Source: Palsa-504 sp963787645 | GTDB lineage: Bacteria; Actinomycetota; Actinomycetes; Streptosporangiales; Streptosporangiaceae | Direction: 5' to 3' | NCBI GenBank assembly: GCA_963787645.1 | Contig: CAWBDS010000008.1 | Coordinates: forward strand, 119,592 to 183,591 | DNA: 64,000 nucleotides | Part shown: positions 43,685 to 52,218 of the stretch, piece by piece | Position numbering within the stretch: position 1 is the first letter of the stretch | How the letters are laid out: the number at the start of each line of letters is the position of its first letter | Notes under the pieces: generated by a model | Database searches by the model: none | Told to the model about the DNA's origin: nothing | Seen by the model: only the letters and a program-made list of their open reading frames with translations | Made by a program: the position numbers and the translations under genes

Positions 43685-45988
43685 CTACCTGTCCGCAGCG
43701 GGGACTCCGCCCGGGAAACTGATTGTTTTTCCCTGGATGCGGTCTATCCATTCTGCGGCCGCCAGCGTGTCTGGATGATCCGGGCCGAGCTTGCGCCGCA
43801 GATGAGGCAGCATATCCACGAACTCCCCCTCGGCCCCGGCGTAGTTGCCGCGCGCCGTCATCTCGCGGGCGATGCTGAACCAGAGGGTCAGCGTGACCGG
43901 GTGATCCCGGCCCAGCTTAAGTTCCAGGTGGGGCAGCACGTCGCGGAACTCCTTCTCCGACCCGGTGTGGTCGCCACGCGCCGCCATCTCCCGGGCGATG
44001 GCGAACCGGGTGGCCAGCGTGTCCGGATGATCCGCCCCCAGCGTCCGTTGCAGATGGGGCAGCAATCCCCGAAAGCCGTTCTCGGCCCCGGTGTGGTCGC
44101 CGCGGGCCGCCGTCTCCTGGGCGATGGCGAACCAGGCGATCAGCGTGTCCGGGTGATCCGGGCCGAGCGTCTGCTGCCTGGCTGCGAACACGGCCCGGAA
44201 CCCGTCCTCGGCCCCGGCGTGGTCCCCGCGGACCGCCATCTCCTGCGCGATGGCGAACCGGGTGGCCAGCGTGTCCGGATGATCCGCCCCCAGCTTCCGG
44301 CACATGTGGGGCAGCATTTCCTGGAACGCCTTTTCCGCCGCGGCGTGGTCGCCACGTACCGCCATCTCCTGCGCGATGGCGAAACGGACGATCAGCGTGT
44401 CGGGATGATTCGGGCCTAGGGCCCGCGTCTGCTCGGCCAGCACGTGCCGGAATTCCTGCTCCGCCCCGCTATGGTCCCCCCGGACCGTCATCTGCTGCGC
44501 GATGGCGAACCGAGTGGCCAGCGTGTCCAGGTGCTCCGCGCCCAGCGTCCGCTGCCGGGCCGCGAACACCCCCCGGAACTCGTTCTCCGCCCCGGCGTGG
44601 TCGCCCCGCGCCGCCATCTCCTGCGCGATGGCGAACCGGGCGGCCAGCGTGTCCGGATGCTCGGCCCTCAGCGTCCGCTGCCGGGTCGCGAACACCCCTC
44701 GGAACTCGTTCTCCGCCCCGGCGTGGTCGCCCCGCGCCGCCATCTGCTGCGCGATGGCGAACCGGGCGGCCAGCGTGTCCGGATGCTCGGCCCCCAGCGT
44801 CCGCTGCCGGGCCGCGAACACGTACCAGAACTCATCCTCGGCCCCGGCGTGGTCGCCCCGCGCTGCCATCTGCTGGGCGATGGCGAACCGGGTGGCCAGC
44901 GTGTCCGGATGGTCCGGGCCGAGGTTCTGCTGCTGGTCGGTCAGTATCTGCTGGTGCCGCGCGACCGTCTCGTCCGAGCGCCTGGCCTCCTGGCGCGCCG
45001 CCGCCACGCTGGCGTTAGCCGCCAGCTTGTCGGCGTGGTCCAGTCCTAGCCGATGCTGATGATCGGTCAGCGACCGCTGGTGCAGCGCTACCGCCAAGTC
45101 GGAGTCGTACCGCTGGAGTCCGAACGCCAGACGCAGCGCATCAGCGAACTCCCCGCAGCTGGCGTATCGGTCGGACGGCTCCTTGGCTAGGGCCTGCTGC
45201 AGGACGGCGTCCACGGCCAGGGGAAGATCGGGCCGTCGCAGTGTGAGCGGCGGCGGCGGGTCCGACAGCTGCGCGTACAGCACAGCCGTGTCGTCGTCGC
45301 GGTGAAACGGCGGCGCGCCGGACATCAGCGTGAACACCGCGCAGGCCAGCGCGTACTCGTCCGTGCGCGCATCGACCTGCTGCCCTCGGATCTGCTCGGG
45401 TGCGCAGTAATCCAGTGTTCCCAGGAACCCGCCGGCCCCGGTCATGCTGACCGACGACACCGCGACCTTGGTCAGCCCGAAATCAGACAGGTATACATGA
45501 TCCGGGCGGCCGGGCCGCACGTCGACCAGCATGTTGGCGGGTTTGACGTCCCGGTGGACCAGCCGGGCCGCGTGTGCGGCGTCAAGGGCCGAGGCCACCG
45601 CGGAGATGATCCCGGCGGCCCGGGCTGTGGGCAGCGGGCCCAGCCGACGCAGCAACGCCCGCACATCACCGCCGGGCACATATCGCATGGCGATGAATAG
45701 CACTTCGTCCGCCTCGCCGGCTTCGAACACCGGGATGATATGCGGATCGTCCACGGCCGCCGCTGACCGGGATTCACGGATGAAACGATGCCGGAAATGC
45801 TCGTCCGCCGCCAGCCCAGGCGCGAGCACCTTGAGCGCTACCTGCCGGTTGAGCCGCTCGTCCTGGGCGCGGAAAACCACCGCCATTCCGCCCCGGCCTA
45901 TCTGCTCCTCCAGCCGGTACCCGGCGATCCGCGAGCCGACGGCAAAACCGGTCAGGAACCCGGCCGCTCCCGGGCCTTCAACGCCCAT
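43685..45988 (-). CDS. Ser/Thr protein kinase with C-terminal TPR array
   Basis: ATG 45988 (GGAGACGTG upstream) gives 767 residues. The kinase domain is intact: IGRGGMAVVFRA, Lys53 in VALKVL, HRDVKPANML (145-154), DFGLTK (169-174) and CAPEQIRG. No membrane helix follows. Instead there are nine complete kinesin-light-chain-type TPR units of 42 residues (LGPDHPDTLATRFAIAQQMA core) and a partial tenth. It is likely a cytoplasmic kinase whose TPR surface binds partners. Its kinase domain is a close paralogue of the WD40 kinase on the other side of the VOC gene. Confidence 0.92.
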   Translation of the reverse strand: MGVEGPGAAGFLTGFAVGSRIAGYRLEEQIGRGGMAVVFRAQDERLNRQVALKVLAPGLAADEHFRHRFIRESRSAAAVDDPHIIPVFEAGEADEVLFIAMRYVPGGDVRALLRRLGPLPTARAAGIISAVASALDAAHAARLVHRDVKPANMLVDVRPGRPDHVYLSDFGLTKVAVSSVSMTGAGGFLGTLDYCAPEQIRGQQVDARTDEYALACAVFTLMSGAPPFHRDDDTAVLYAQLSDPPPPLTLRRPDLPLAVDAVLQQALAKEPSDRYASCGEFADALRLAFGLQRYDSDLAVALHQRSLTDHQHRLGLDHADKLAANASVAAARQEARRSDETVARHQQILTDQQQNLGPDHPDTLATRFAIAQQMAARGDHAGAEDEFWYVFAARQRTLGAEHPDTLAARFAIAQQMAARGDHAGAENEFRGVFATRQRTLRAEHPDTLAARFAIAQEMAARGDHAGAENEFRGVFAARQRTLGAEHLDTLATRFAIAQQMTVRGDHSGAEQEFRHVLAEQTRALGPNHPDTLIVRFAIAQEMAVRGDHAAAEKAFQEMLPHMCRKLGADHPDTLATRFAIAQEMAVRGDHAGAEDGFRAVFAARQQTLGPDHPDTLIAWFAIAQETAARGDHTGAENGFRGLLPHLQRTLGADHPDTLATRFAIAREMAARGDHTGSEKEFRDVLPHLELKLGRDHPVTLTLWFSIAREMTARGNYAGAEGEFVDMLPHLRRKLGPDHPDTLAAAEWIDRIQGKTISFPGGVPAADR
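43780..44930 (-). repeat. Tandem 126-bp repeats encoding TPR units
   Basis: About nine 126-bp units share long identical DNA blocks (gcgatggcgaaccgggtggc; gccagcgtgtccggatg). As in the WD40 kinase, the array looks recently expanded and stays in frame. Confidence 0.85.
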
Positions 45989-46090
45989 CACGTCTCCACG
46001 GCTGGTCGGCCTCTTCCTGCCTTCCTCTGGCCTTAGGGTCGGCCGAAGCCGACTCCGGATGGGCAGTCCGGGGCAGACGAAATAGGGCAA

Positions 46091-46613
46091 TTCGCATTAA
46101 CAAAGCCGATCCCACCCCCTGCAATCGTTCACCCCGCCCGGCACGGATGACCCCGGATGCAGACTCGATCCCCAAGCTAGCACGACGGCAACAAACGCGT
46201 CGGCGGACATCAGGGAAGCAAATGCCGTCGCCGCTTGCGCCGGGCGCCGGGATAGGAACGACGAGACGGTCGCAGATAGAGCCGGCGAGCTAGCCACCTG
46301 GAGGATTAATGACGGCCCAGAGCACTGAAGTCTTCACAGAAGTGCTTAAATCGGTTACACACCGCATAGCGCTCATGTAGGCAGACGCGCGGATACAGGT
46401 GGACATCGCCGAGAAAGCGAGTGTTGACGATCTCCGCATGTCGCCGACAGGGTCGAACGCCCATGGGCACGCCACGATAGCTTGACCATGCGCCGTGGCC
46501 GAGCGGCAGGCGGGGGCTGACTGGGCATGCGAAGGGTTGTCCTCGTTGTCATCGTTGGTTCAGATGACATGAAACTTGTCCAGGAATCCTGTACGAGTGA
46601 GGTGAGGGCCCGG
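46091..46613. other. Gene-free stretch upstream of the TPR kinase and antitoxin remnant
   Basis: No coding region was recognised apart from the kinase leader (about 46000-46100) and the start region of the antitoxin remnant. The kinase promoter probably lies near 46090-46200. Confidence 0.35.
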
Positions 46614-46745
46614 GTGGCCGCAGTCAGCATCAGCCACGCCCGCGAGAATCTGTTCCCGCTAGTTCGGCAGGTCAACGAAGACCGCATCGTCATCGAGATC
46701 GTGGCCCGTAACGGCGGCAACGCGGTTCTCATGTCTGCCGGATAA
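46614..46745 (+). pseudogene. YefM/Phd-type antitoxin, truncated
   Basis: From GTG 46614 the frame reads VAAVSISHARENLFPLVRQV and NEDRIVIEIVARNGGNAVLM, the DNA-binding half of YefM (consensus MSISEARxNLxxLIxxVNxDxxPVxITRRxGxxAVLMS). It stops at 46745, before the toxin-binding tail. The remaining toxin part follows at once in another frame. Confidence 0.7.
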
Positions 46746-46828
46746 CCGAGAAGGACCGGCTCGTGTACGACATCGAGTCCGACGTGGTAACCATCATCGC
46801 CTGCCGTTTCGACTACGACGACCACTGA
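46742..46828 (+). pseudogene. YoeB-type toxin, C-terminal remnant
   Basis: ITEKDRLVYDIESDVVTIIA followed by CRFDYDDH is the C-terminal end of YoeB (xHRLVYxxxxxxxxIxxCRxHY). The antitoxin end and the toxin start are missing, so one deletion removed about 40 antitoxin residues and about 55 toxin residues. No RNase activity is expected. Confidence 0.7.
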
Positions 46829-46848
46829 CACCGGACCTCGTGTCATAG

Positions 46849-46879
46849 GGACGAGCCCAGAGCCGGTGTGGGCTCGTCC
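46849..46879 (+). terminator. Perfect 11-bp inverted repeat downstream of the YefM-YoeB remnant
   Basis: GGACGAGCCCA and TGGGCTCGTCC flank a 9-nt loop, 20 bp after the toxin stop. It is a strong hairpin without a T-run, typical of an actinobacterial terminator, and probably the original terminator of the module. Confidence 0.6.
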
Positions 46880-47148
46880 GGCGTGGCTTACGCCTAGCCA
46901 GCAACGATGGCCGCCGGGGCCTGATCAGCACAAGGCGCTGCGGAGGGCGGGCAGGCATTCGCCTGCCGTGACATTAGGCCGGGTCGGGATCGCGGTGGCA
47001 TCTCGACGGTCTCCGCTGAGCGTGCCAAGCCGGAGACAGTCTCCCAATTCAGGCTGCCACGCGAGGTGTTCTGGCCAGCAACGATGCGGCGAAACCGCGG
47101 GAGCTTGACTCCCGCCGTAACTATCGGTGCTAGATAAGATTTCGAAAC

Positions 47149-47200
47149 TGGTGGGCCGTGCTGGATTTGAACCAGTGACCTCTTCAGTGTCAGGGAATTC
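47149..47200 (-). other. tRNA 3'-end fragment (attachment-site-like scar)
   Basis: The minus strand reads GGTCACTGGTTCAAATCCAG and then CACGGCCCACCA, a T-arm with TTCAAAT loop, acceptor strand ACGGCCC, discriminator A and encoded CCA. The matching 5' half (GGGCCGT, D-arm, a pairing anticodon stem) is absent within the next 40 bp. Isolated tRNA 3' ends are the usual trace of integrative elements. Identity (Lys-like acceptor) is uncertain. Confidence 0.65.
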
Positions 47201-47254
47201 TAGGGAGCCTGTCACCGTCGGACTGAGTTCGAATGGCGAGCCACTGACCTGCGA

Positions 47255-47325
47255 GAAGAATCTGATCGGGTCGTGCTACGCCGAGGGCGGCTGAACACGT
47301 TGGCTCCCCTTTCTGGCTCCCACAG
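47255..47325 (+). repeat. Right copy of the ~60-bp direct repeat (partner at 25979)
   Basis: It lies about 55-175 bp beyond the tRNA fragment. It shares gtcgtgct-N13-ctgaacacgtt and ttctggctcccac with 25979-26035 and has an additional tggctccc block. The two copies bracket about 21.3 kb of accessory DNA. Confidence 0.5.
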
Positions 47326-47589
47326 CATCTGGGCCGCCGGGCGCCGATCAAGGCGCCAGATCGACGTGGGCTGCTCGTAGCTCGGTGCCGATCCGGTCTG
47401 TCCTCCGGGGGACAGCTGGCGAATAAAAGTTCACGAGATGTCCGAGCCGCGGGGAATGGCCGCCCGGCTGGCGGCCAACGCCTGGGACGCGGAAACGGCC
47501 GAGCGGACTGGGCAGGTACAGGTCCCAGGCGACCGCATAATGGTTGATATGGAGGTAATCGTGAGTTGAAGGCAGGCGAGCACAAGGTT
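47326..47589. other. Gene-free stretch between the direct repeat and the toxin gene
   Basis: No gene, integrase remnant or clear hairpin was recognised. Taken together with 46880-47148, over 500 bp around the tRNA scar are non-coding. Confidence 0.35.
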
Positions 47590-47967
47590 TTAAACCGGGA
47601 CGAGCTCTACGTGAATCTCGGCTGCTTGCGCAACAGCATGCAGGTCACCGGAATCTGAAGTGAGGATGTCGTCGCCATCGGCGGCCAGGCACACCACGGC
47701 GGCATCAATGGCATCGGACTGGCCGCTGCGGGCAAGGAGCATGCCGGCTCGCCGTCCCAGCCTGTCGTCGATGGGAGCCACCTCAGTGCCGGCAAGGAGC
47801 CGGGCCATGGGGGCCTGCCGTCCGCTACCACCGCGCCAGACCTGGGCGACCACGCCGCCGCTGGTGACTGGCGAGCGTCCGGCGAGACGTTCGCGCTTGA
47901 TCAGTGCTACGACGTCTCGGCTGCCGCGTTCGACGGCAACGAATGCTCCTGCGTCCAGCACGAGCAT
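47590..47967 (-). CDS. vapC: PIN-domain toxin (VapC family)
   Basis: The 125-residue protein has the PIN acidic residues in the right order: Asp5 in MLVLDAGAFVAVER with a nearby Glu, Asp in QSDAIDAAVVCLAADG (about residue 88) and Asp in ILTSDSGDLHAVA (about residue 104). VapC toxins cut RNA, often initiator tRNA or 23S rRNA. Its ATG overlaps the antitoxin stop by one base (TGATG), the usual layout, and all catalytic residues are present, so the pair is probably functional. Confidence 0.87.
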   Translation of the reverse strand: MLVLDAGAFVAVERGSRDVVALIKRERLAGRSPVTSGGVVAQVWRGGSGRQAPMARLLAGTEVAPIDDRLGRRAGMLLARSGQSDAIDAAVVCLAADGDDILTSDSGDLHAVAQAAEIHVELVPV

Positions 47968-48281
47968 CAGGCGGCTCCCCGTCCATGCTGCGTCGGCGCA
48001 GGTGAGCGCTGTTCCGGGTCGCCTCTTACCACGGTGGCTCGTTGGCGTGCCCGACGGGCGGCGTCCCGCATCTCATCGTCAGTGATTTCCCCGTGTTCGA
48101 TCTCGTAGGCGGCCAGGAAGTCATCCAGGGCCTGCAGCCGCCGGTCGTGATCGGCCTTCAGTCGGAGAGCGTCATTGACCCAGGCGCTTATGCTCTCGGC
48201 GTGGCCTTCGGTTACCGCTTCCTGCGCCACCGCCACTAGTTCGGCGTCCACGGATGCGGAGAGCCGTCGCTTGGTAGTCAT
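47967..48281 (-). CDS. vapB: Ribbon-helix-helix antitoxin partner of VapC
   Basis: ATG 48281 gives 104 residues. The N-terminus KRRLSASVDAELVAVAQEAV and ESISAWVNDALRLKADHDR form a ribbon-helix-helix DNA-binding fold. The charged tail (EIEHGEITDDEMRDAARRAR) would wrap the toxin. It precedes the toxin in a two-gene operon and should repress it. The leader at 48282-48310 (gatgtagcataagcg on the minus strand) could hold the promoter. Confidence 0.82.
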   Translation of the reverse strand: MTTKRRLSASVDAELVAVAQEAVTEGHAESISAWVNDALRLKADHDRRLQALDDFLAAYEIEHGEITDDEMRDAARRARQRATVVRGDPEQRSPAPTQHGRGAA

Positions 48282-48601
48282 ACGCTTATGCTACATCTCG
48301 ACTACGATCGTAGGAACATCCTGCCACATGACCCTCGCGGTCAGAGCCGCTCCGTATCGCCTGCTAGTGGCGGCGGGTCACGGTGATCGGTAGTTCGTTC
48401 GGCACCAGAGGGCGGCTGACCAAGGGTGCACGGTGGCGCCGTCGGCGAGCCGAAGCTGCCCGAGCTCGCGATCGTGCCGCCGGTCACATTAATCCTTTCG
48501 GACCGGGTAGTAGCGCGGACCTGTGAAAGGCCTTGGCGGCCGATCGCTTACCGCCGGCCTGTACCGGACCGGATGGACCGCGCACGCGGAGGTGATCTGG
48601 C
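48282..48601. other. Divergent intergenic region between VapBC and the symporter
   Basis: It holds the VapBC promoter on the left (tacgatcgta palindrome near 48303-48312) and the symporter leader on the right, ending in cggaggtgatct before TTG 48602. A plus-strand frame near 48440-48510 (GEPKLPELAIVPPVTLILSD) looks weakly coding but is not recognised. Confidence 0.4.
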
Positions 48602-50281
48602 TTGCTCAGGCTTCATGTCAACCCATTCGACTACACGATCCTGGGGATTTACTTTGCCCTGGTCATAGCGATCGGGGTGATCGCCCGCCGGGCGGTCGCC
48701 ACGAGCGAGGACTTCCTGCTGTCCGGCCGGTCGCTGCCGGCCTGGGTGACCGGGCTGGCCTTCATCTCTGCCAACCTCGGCGCGATCGAGATCCTGGGCA
48801 TGGCCGCGAACGGCGCCCAGTACGGCCTGCCGACCGTGCACTTCTACTGGATCGGCGCGGTCCCGGCGATGGTGTTCCTCGGCGTCGTGATGATGCCGTT
48901 CTACTACGGGTCACGGGTGCGCAGCGTGCCGGAGTTCCTGTTGCGTCGGTTCAACCCGGCCACACACCTGTTCAATGCCCTGACGTTCGCGCTGGCCGCC
49001 GTGCTGATCGCCGGCGTGAACCTGTACGCCCTGGCCCTGGTCATCAACGCGCTGATCGGCTGGCCGATCTGGCTGTCGATCGCCGTCTCGGCGCTGTTCG
49101 TGCTGGCCTACATCACGCTCGGCGGCCTGTCCGGCGCGATCTACAACGAGGTGCTGCAATTCTTCGTGATCATCGCCGGGCTGGTCCCGCTGGTCATCAT
49201 CGGGCTGCACAGCGTCGGCGGCTGGAGCGGCCTGCAAACCAAGATCGATCACACCAAGCTAGGTGCCAACGCCTTCTCCACCTGGAGCGGCGTCGGGATC
49301 GGGCACTGGGCGAACCCGCTCGGCGACTGGATCGGCATCGTCTTCGGGCTCGGCTTCGTGCTGTCGTTCGGCTACTGGACCACGAACTTCGCCGAGGTCC
49401 AGCGGGCCTTGTCGGCCAAAGACTTGTCCGCGGCCCAGCGGACGCCGCTGATCGGGGCGTACCCGAAGATCTTCATTCCCGCCCTGACCATCATCCCCGG
49501 CCTGATCGCTCTGGCCATCATCCCCAAACTGGGCACGCCCAAAGGAGCCTCCTACAACGACGCCATCCCGCTGCTGATGGGCAGGTTCCTGCCCAACGGC
49601 GCGCTAGGCGTGGCGCTGGCCGGCCTGCTGGCCGCCTTCATGGCCGGCATGGCGGCCAACGTCAGCTCGTTCAACACCGTCTTCACCTACGACATCTGGC
49701 AGACCTACATCAGGAAGGGCCGGCGGGACCGGTACTACCTGAATGTCGGCCGGGTGGTGACCGTGGTCGGCATCCTGATCGGGATCGGCACGGCGTTCAT
49801 CGCCTCCGGCTACAGCAACATCATGAACTACATTCAGTTGCTGTTCTCGTTCTTCAACGCGCCATTGTTCGCCACGTTCATCCTGGCCATGTTCTGGAAG
49901 CGGACCACGCCGTGGTCGGGAATCGCCGGGCTGGCCGCTGGAACGGTCGGCGCCGCCGTCATGCACTTCGTCGGCTACCACATCGCCTACTTCTATCCGC
50001 ACCAGGTGCTTGACCCGACCCACGCCACGATCAACGCGCAGATGCTCAACTTCTACGGGGCGATCGCCGCCTTCGTCGCTGACCTCGTGGTCACGATACT
50101 GGTCAGCATGGTGACCAAGCCGAAGCCGGTATCCGAGCTCGGCGGCCTGGTCTGGGGCGTGCACGACCCAGATGCGCCCGACCCAGCGAGCGTGCCCAAG
50201 CCGGCCTGGTGGGCGTCGCCCAAGCTGTTGGGCGGGATCGCCCTGGGCATCGTCCTCGTCCTGTCCATCGTCTTCGCCTAG
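48602..50281 (+). CDS. Sodium:solute symporter (SSS family)
   Basis: TTG 48602 is preceded by ggaggtgatct and gives a 559-residue protein of about 13-14 membrane helices. Family marks are DYTILGIYFALVIAIGVIAR, FLLSGRSLPAWVTGLAFISA, SVPEFLLRRFNPATHLFNAL, and ALAGLLAAFMAGMAANVSSF with NTVFTYDIWQTYIRKG, the core Na+-binding region. The substrate (sugar, inositol, pantothenate or similar) is not evident. The next gene encodes a small membrane partner, a common pairing. Confidence 0.92.
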   Translation: MLRLHVNPFDYTILGIYFALVIAIGVIARRAVATSEDFLLSGRSLPAWVTGLAFISANLGAIEILGMAANGAQYGLPTVHFYWIGAVPAMVFLGVVMMPFYYGSRVRSVPEFLLRRFNPATHLFNALTFALAAVLIAGVNLYALALVINALIGWPIWLSIAVSALFVLAYITLGGLSGAIYNEVLQFFVIIAGLVPLVIIGLHSVGGWSGLQTKIDHTKLGANAFSTWSGVGIGHWANPLGDWIGIVFGLGFVLSFGYWTTNFAEVQRALSAKDLSAAQRTPLIGAYPKIFIPALTIIPGLIALAIIPKLGTPKGASYNDAIPLLMGRFLPNGALGVALAGLLAAFMAGMAANVSSFNTVFTYDIWQTYIRKGRRDRYYLNVGRVVTVVGILIGIGTAFIASGYSNIMNYIQLLFSFFNAPLFATFILAMFWKRTTPWSGIAGLAAGTVGAAVMHFVGYHIAYFYPHQVLDPTHATINAQMLNFYGAIAAFVADLVVTILVSMVTKPKPVSELGGLVWGVHDPDAPDPASVPKPAWWASPKLLGGIALGIVLVLSIVFA

Positions 50282-50294
50282 CAAGGAGGCCGTC

Positions 50295-50594
50295 ATGTCC
50301 GAAGTGCCAGACACCGGTGCCGAAGCACCGCAGTCGGCGGCAGCCAGGCTGTTTGACTTGCGGGTGCTGATCGGCGGGCTGTTCCTCCTCTACGGGGCCA
50401 TGCTCACCGTCGCCGGGTTCTTCACCTCGTCGGAGGAACTGGCCAAGGCCAGCCACATCAACATCAACCTGTGGATGGGCATCGGCATGCTCGTCATCGG
50501 GGGGTTCTTCGCGGCGTGGTGGCGACTCCGCCCGCTCCAGCGTCCGGAGCCCCAGCCGGACCAGCCGCAGCCCGACATCGGGGCCGGGCAATGA
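50295..50594 (+). CDS. Small two-helix membrane protein linked to the symporter
   Basis: ATG 50295 sits after aaggaggccgtc. The 99-residue product has two hydrophobic helices (LIGGLFLLYGAMLTVAGFF and INLWMGIGMLVIGGFFAAWW) and a Pro/Gln-rich tail. Small proteins of this type are encoded directly after SSS transporters in actinomycetes and may stabilise them. Its stop overlaps the following ATG (ATGA). Confidence 0.75.
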   Translation: MSEVPDTGAEAPQSAAARLFDLRVLIGGLFLLYGAMLTVAGFFTSSEELAKASHININLWMGIGMLVIGGFFAAWWRLRPLQRPEPQPDQPQPDIGAGQ

Positions 50595-50737
50595 CCGCCC
50601 CGGCCCGCTCCGTGGTCGTGGTCGGGGTGGACGGCTCGACCGGCAGCCGGGACGCCGTGCGCTGGGCCGCCGGGTACGCCAGACTGGCCGGCGCGGAACT
50701 GAGGGCGGTGGCTAGCTGGCGGTGGCCGAACTACCTG
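50591..50737 (+). pseudogene. Universal stress protein, N-terminal fragment
   Basis: ATG 50591 overlaps the previous stop. The frame reads RSVVVVGVDGSTGSRDAVRW and AAGYARLAGAELRAVASWRW, the first strand and helix of a UspA fold. After about 49 residues the homology ends; the ATP-binding GxxGxxxxxxG motif and the rest are missing. It was probably the third gene of the symporter operon before a deletion. Confidence 0.65.
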
Positions 50738-51053
50738 ACTCGCATACCGCCCGAGGCCCGGCTGATGCTGGTCAACGACTACGACCATCTCGTGTCGATG
50801 GGCCGGCTCTTTGGGGAGCGACGGAGCGATGTCGGTGTACGCGCCTACCACTGTGTCCCGCAGTGCGTGCGAGGCTGCCGTCCGGCATACGTGGCTTCTT
50901 GACCCGTTGGTTGGCTATGAACAACGCATCACACGTAGCGCGGCGATGCTCTTTGCCAACGCCGACAACCGGCTGACCGGCGCCAAGGAGATCCCGTACG
51001 CCAACCTGGGCGTGAGTGTCGCGCAGCGACTCATCGACAATATCCACCGCTAG
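50738..51053 (+). pseudogene. Unidentified fragment, frameshifted
   Basis: The sequence RIPPEARLMLVNDYDHLVSM in one frame and, after a break near 50815, YAPTTVSRSACEAAVRHTWL, LDPLVGYEQRITRSAAMLFA and IPYANLGVSVAQRLIDNIHR in another look like one broken gene ending at 51053. I do not recognise the family. The start is missing because of the junction with the stress-protein fragment. Confidence 0.4.
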
Positions 51054-51105
51054 CGTCCAATCGTCTCAGCCCATAATTCCCCGCTAAGCCGCTTCGTGTG
51101 CCGGA

Positions 51106-52155
51106 TCAGTCAGACAGGCCGCTACCGGAATATGGCGGCCCGGTTGTTCCCCGGACTACCAAGGTGGGGTCGAGCACGATATCCCTGGCCTCGATCCGCC
51201 CGTGATCGAGGCGCTCGATGATGGCCTGGACGGCTTGGTCGGCCATCAGCGCGGCGTCCTGGCGAATGGTGGTGAGATTGACAAAGGACAGGCGGGCGAT
51301 CGCGCTGTCGTCGTAGCCGACTACCGACATATCACCAGGAACGTCTATCCGGGCCCGGATGAGGGTGTCGAGGATGCCGTGCGCGCACCGGTCATTGGCC
51401 GCGAAGATGGCGGTCGGCAGCTGTTCTTCGTTGAGGACGTGGCGGCTGGCGGTCGCACCGGATTCCTCGGTGTAGTCGCCGGGGAGAATCCGGATGTGGC
51501 CGCCGAGGCGGTGCCGCAGCATGGCCTGCCGGTATCCGCGGCGGCGCTCGGCGGCTGCGGGCAGGTCGCCGCCGTCGATGTGCACAATGCTACGGTGACC
51601 GAGGCCGACCAGGTGATCTACAGCCAGACCAGCGCCGCGTTCGTCGTCTACTCGCACGACATCAACGCTGTCTCCGGTATGACGCCGTCCGATGTCGACG
51701 ATGGGCATCTGATCCGCGACGCGCGCGAGTTGCGCGGCCGTGATGGTCGTCCCGTCCAGGATCAGCGCCTCGCTGCGGTAGGCGAGCAGCTCCTCCACTG
51801 CTTGCCGGTCATCGCGCCCGGGCCCGATGGCCCCTAGGACAACGTGGTAGCCATGCCGTTCCGCGGCCGGGTAGATCGCCTCGACTAGGTCGACGTCGAA
51901 CGGCTGTCGCATGGTGAACAGCACGCCGATGTGCCGGCTGCGGTTGCGCCTGAGCACCTGCGCCGCAGTGTCAGGCCGGTAGCCCAGTTCGGCGGCGGCG
52001 CGCAAGACGCGCTCGCGAGTCTCCGCGCTGGCCCCGGGAGCGTTGCGCAACACCAGTGACACCAGCGTTTGGGAGACACCGACGCGCGCCGCGACGTCAC
52101 GCATAGTCGGCCGCCCGAGTCTTCCTGACGTATTGAGCGCGGGCGAGGTGTCCAT
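51106..52155 (-). CDS. LacI-family transcriptional regulator
   Basis: ATG 52155 gives 349 residues. The N-terminal headpiece reads PTMRDVAARVGVSQTLVSLV with the hinge GYRPDTAAQVLRRNRSRHIG. The periplasmic-binding-protein-like sensor follows: VDVVRVDDERGAGLAVDHLV, IFAANDRCAHGILDTLIRA and MSVVGYDDSAIARLSFVNLT. Such regulators respond to sugars or polyols. An 18-bp palindrome lies just upstream, so it should repress itself. It might also control the inositol genes nearby, but no copy of the palindrome was found in front of them. Confidence 0.93.
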   Translation of the reverse strand: MDTSPALNTSGRLGRPTMRDVAARVGVSQTLVSLVLRNAPGASAETRERVLRAAAELGYRPDTAAQVLRRNRSRHIGVLFTMRQPFDVDLVEAIYPAAERHGYHVVLGAIGPGRDDRQAVEELLAYRSEALILDGTTITAAQLARVADQMPIVDIGRRHTGDSVDVVRVDDERGAGLAVDHLVGLGHRSIVHIDGGDLPAAAERRRGYRQAMLRHRLGGHIRILPGDYTEESGATASRHVLNEEQLPTAIFAANDRCAHGILDTLIRARIDVPGDMSVVGYDDSAIARLSFVNLTTIRQDAALMADQAVQAIIERLDHGRIEARDIVLDPTLVVRGTTGPPYSGSGLSD

Positions 52156-52174
52156 CGAGGTTTGTCCTCTTGTC

Positions 52175-52192
52175 CATATGTCTTGACATATG
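52175..52192. promoter_or_regulatory. Perfect palindrome CATATGTC-TT-GACATATG, probable LacI operator
   Basis: Eight-base perfect arms lie 20 bp upstream of the LacI-family start codon. The position and symmetry fit autoregulation by the adjacent regulator. TTGACA overlaps the palindrome and could be a -35 element. Confidence 0.7.
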
Positions 52193-52218
52193 TGGGGCGT
52201 TAACCGCATACTAGCATA

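Noticed and set aside
40800..44930. Regularly spaced repeats suggesting a CRISPR array
   Set aside because: Units of 129 and 126 bp are contiguous, in frame and encode WD40 and TPR motifs; there are no spacers and no cas genes.
47149..47225. Complete tRNA gene
   Set aside because: Only the T-arm, acceptor 3' strand and CCA are present; no GGGCCGT 5' strand, D-arm or paired anticodon stem follows.
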